5,151 nucleotides of DNA from contig JAKBTP010000112.1 of the NCBI GenBank assembly GCA_021844355.1, positions 1-5,151 of the forward strand, in the 5' to 3' direction. The position numbers and the translations under genes are program-made. Positions 4,726-5,151 of this stretch are shown in pieces (positions within the stretch are counted from its first letter, which is position 1; the number at the start of each line of letters is the position of its first letter). Below the pieces are notes generated by a model. It had not been told where the DNA came from, made no database searches, and worked only from the letters and a program-made list of their open reading frames with translations. This DNA is from a bacterium (GTDB taxonomy: Bacteria > Chloroflexota > Dormibacteria > Aeolococcales > Bog-877).

Positions 4726-5148
4726 CTACGGCCAGCTCGGGACAGGCGCTTCTCGATTCCTGACCGGTCGTGTCACCTGCCTTGCCACACACGGCGGTAC
4801 CCCCGCCGTGTGGTAGGCCGCCTCGCGCCGATAGATGCTGGGCGGCACGCCGACCAGCTCGGCGAAGCGAGTGCTGAAGGTGCCCAGCGATGAGCAGCCG
4901 ACCGCCATACAGACTTCGGTGACGCTGAGGTCGCCGCAACTCAATAGTGCCATGGCGCGTTCGATGCGCCGTGTCATGAGATAGCTGTACGGCGACTCGC
5001 CGTAGGCGAGCCGGAACTGACGGCTGAAGTGCCCGGCAGACATGTGCGCTCCGCGGGCGAGCACCTCGACGTTGAGCGGCCGCGCGTATTCGCGGTCGAT
5101 CCGATCGCGAGCGCGCCGCAGCAATACGAGGTCGCGAAGGTGCCGCAC
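4726..5148 (-). CDS. AraC-type HTH transcriptional regulator (HTH domain only)
   Basis: A 140-aa regulator with the two helix-turn-helix units of the AraC/XylS family and no N-terminal effector-binding domain. The first HTH lies at about 25-47 (LNVEVLARGAHMSAGHFSRQFRLAYG), followed by the linker helix SPYSYLMTRRIERAMALL. The second HTH lies at 74-97 (LSVTEVCMAVGCSSLGTFSTRFAEL), running into the family signature GVPPSIYRR. The tail VARQVTRPVRNREAPVP recurs, as I recall, in regulators paired with this type of VOC protein. The GTG at 5148 gives MRHLRDLVLLRRARDRIDREY, which looks like the full start, but it is three bases from the window edge, so a slightly earlier start and its binding site cannot be excluded. 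It is co-transcribed with the VOC gene, suggesting that it controls this pair. Confidence 0.8.
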   Translation of the reverse strand: MRHLRDLVLLRRARDRIDREYARPLNVEVLARGAHMSAGHFSRQFRLAYGESPYSYLMTRRIERAMALLSCGDLSVTEVCMAVGCSSLGTFSTRFAELVGVPPSIYRREAAYHTAGVPPCVARQVTRPVRNREAPVPSWP

Positions 5149-5151
5149 CGC

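Overview
The window is very GC-rich, with G/C-ending codons, GTG starts and GGGAGG-type ribosome binding sites. Together with actinobacterial-looking protein families, this points to a high-GC actinobacterium. I would not name a genus from the sequence alone.

Positions 1 to about 1974 hold the right-hand part of an IS607-family transposon. It contains the C-terminal part of a serine-recombinase transposase (tnpA) and, overlapping it by a GTGA junction, a complete tnpB-like gene for an RNA-guided-nuclease-type protein. The last ~200 bp of tnpB also form a series of stable hairpins, as expected for the overlapping omega (guide) RNA. The element ends in a gene: from about 1975 the sequence reads WNCERQNGSTRGSFHTTI in an open frame that runs to 2439. 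This is the C-terminal part of a squalene-cyclase/prenyltransferase-like (alpha-alpha toroid) protein, so the transposon appears to have split a host gene. Its 5' half should lie left of the window.

Positions 2545-3057 encode a small four-helix membrane protein of unknown function. A 308-bp gap (3058-3365) holds a hairpin at each end and no convincing gene. It separates this gene from leftward genes in a convergent arrangement.

The right part is leftward. A DUF1059-like 83-aa gene (4081 to 3830) and a DUF1801-like 149-aa gene (3815 to 3366) form a tight two-gene unit. A recognisable sigma-70-type promoter precedes it, and its -10 box lies in one arm of a 9-bp inverted repeat. Further right, an AraC-type HTH regulator (5148 to 4726) and a VOC/glyoxalase-like protein (4715 to 4305) form a second compact unit, followed by two hairpins that may terminate it.

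The most interesting material is the transposon end: a TnpB variant without zinc-finger cysteines and with an HH motif where the last RuvC acidic residue is expected, an RNA-structured 3' end, and a junction that preserves the reading frame of the broken host gene directly after the tnpB stop codon.
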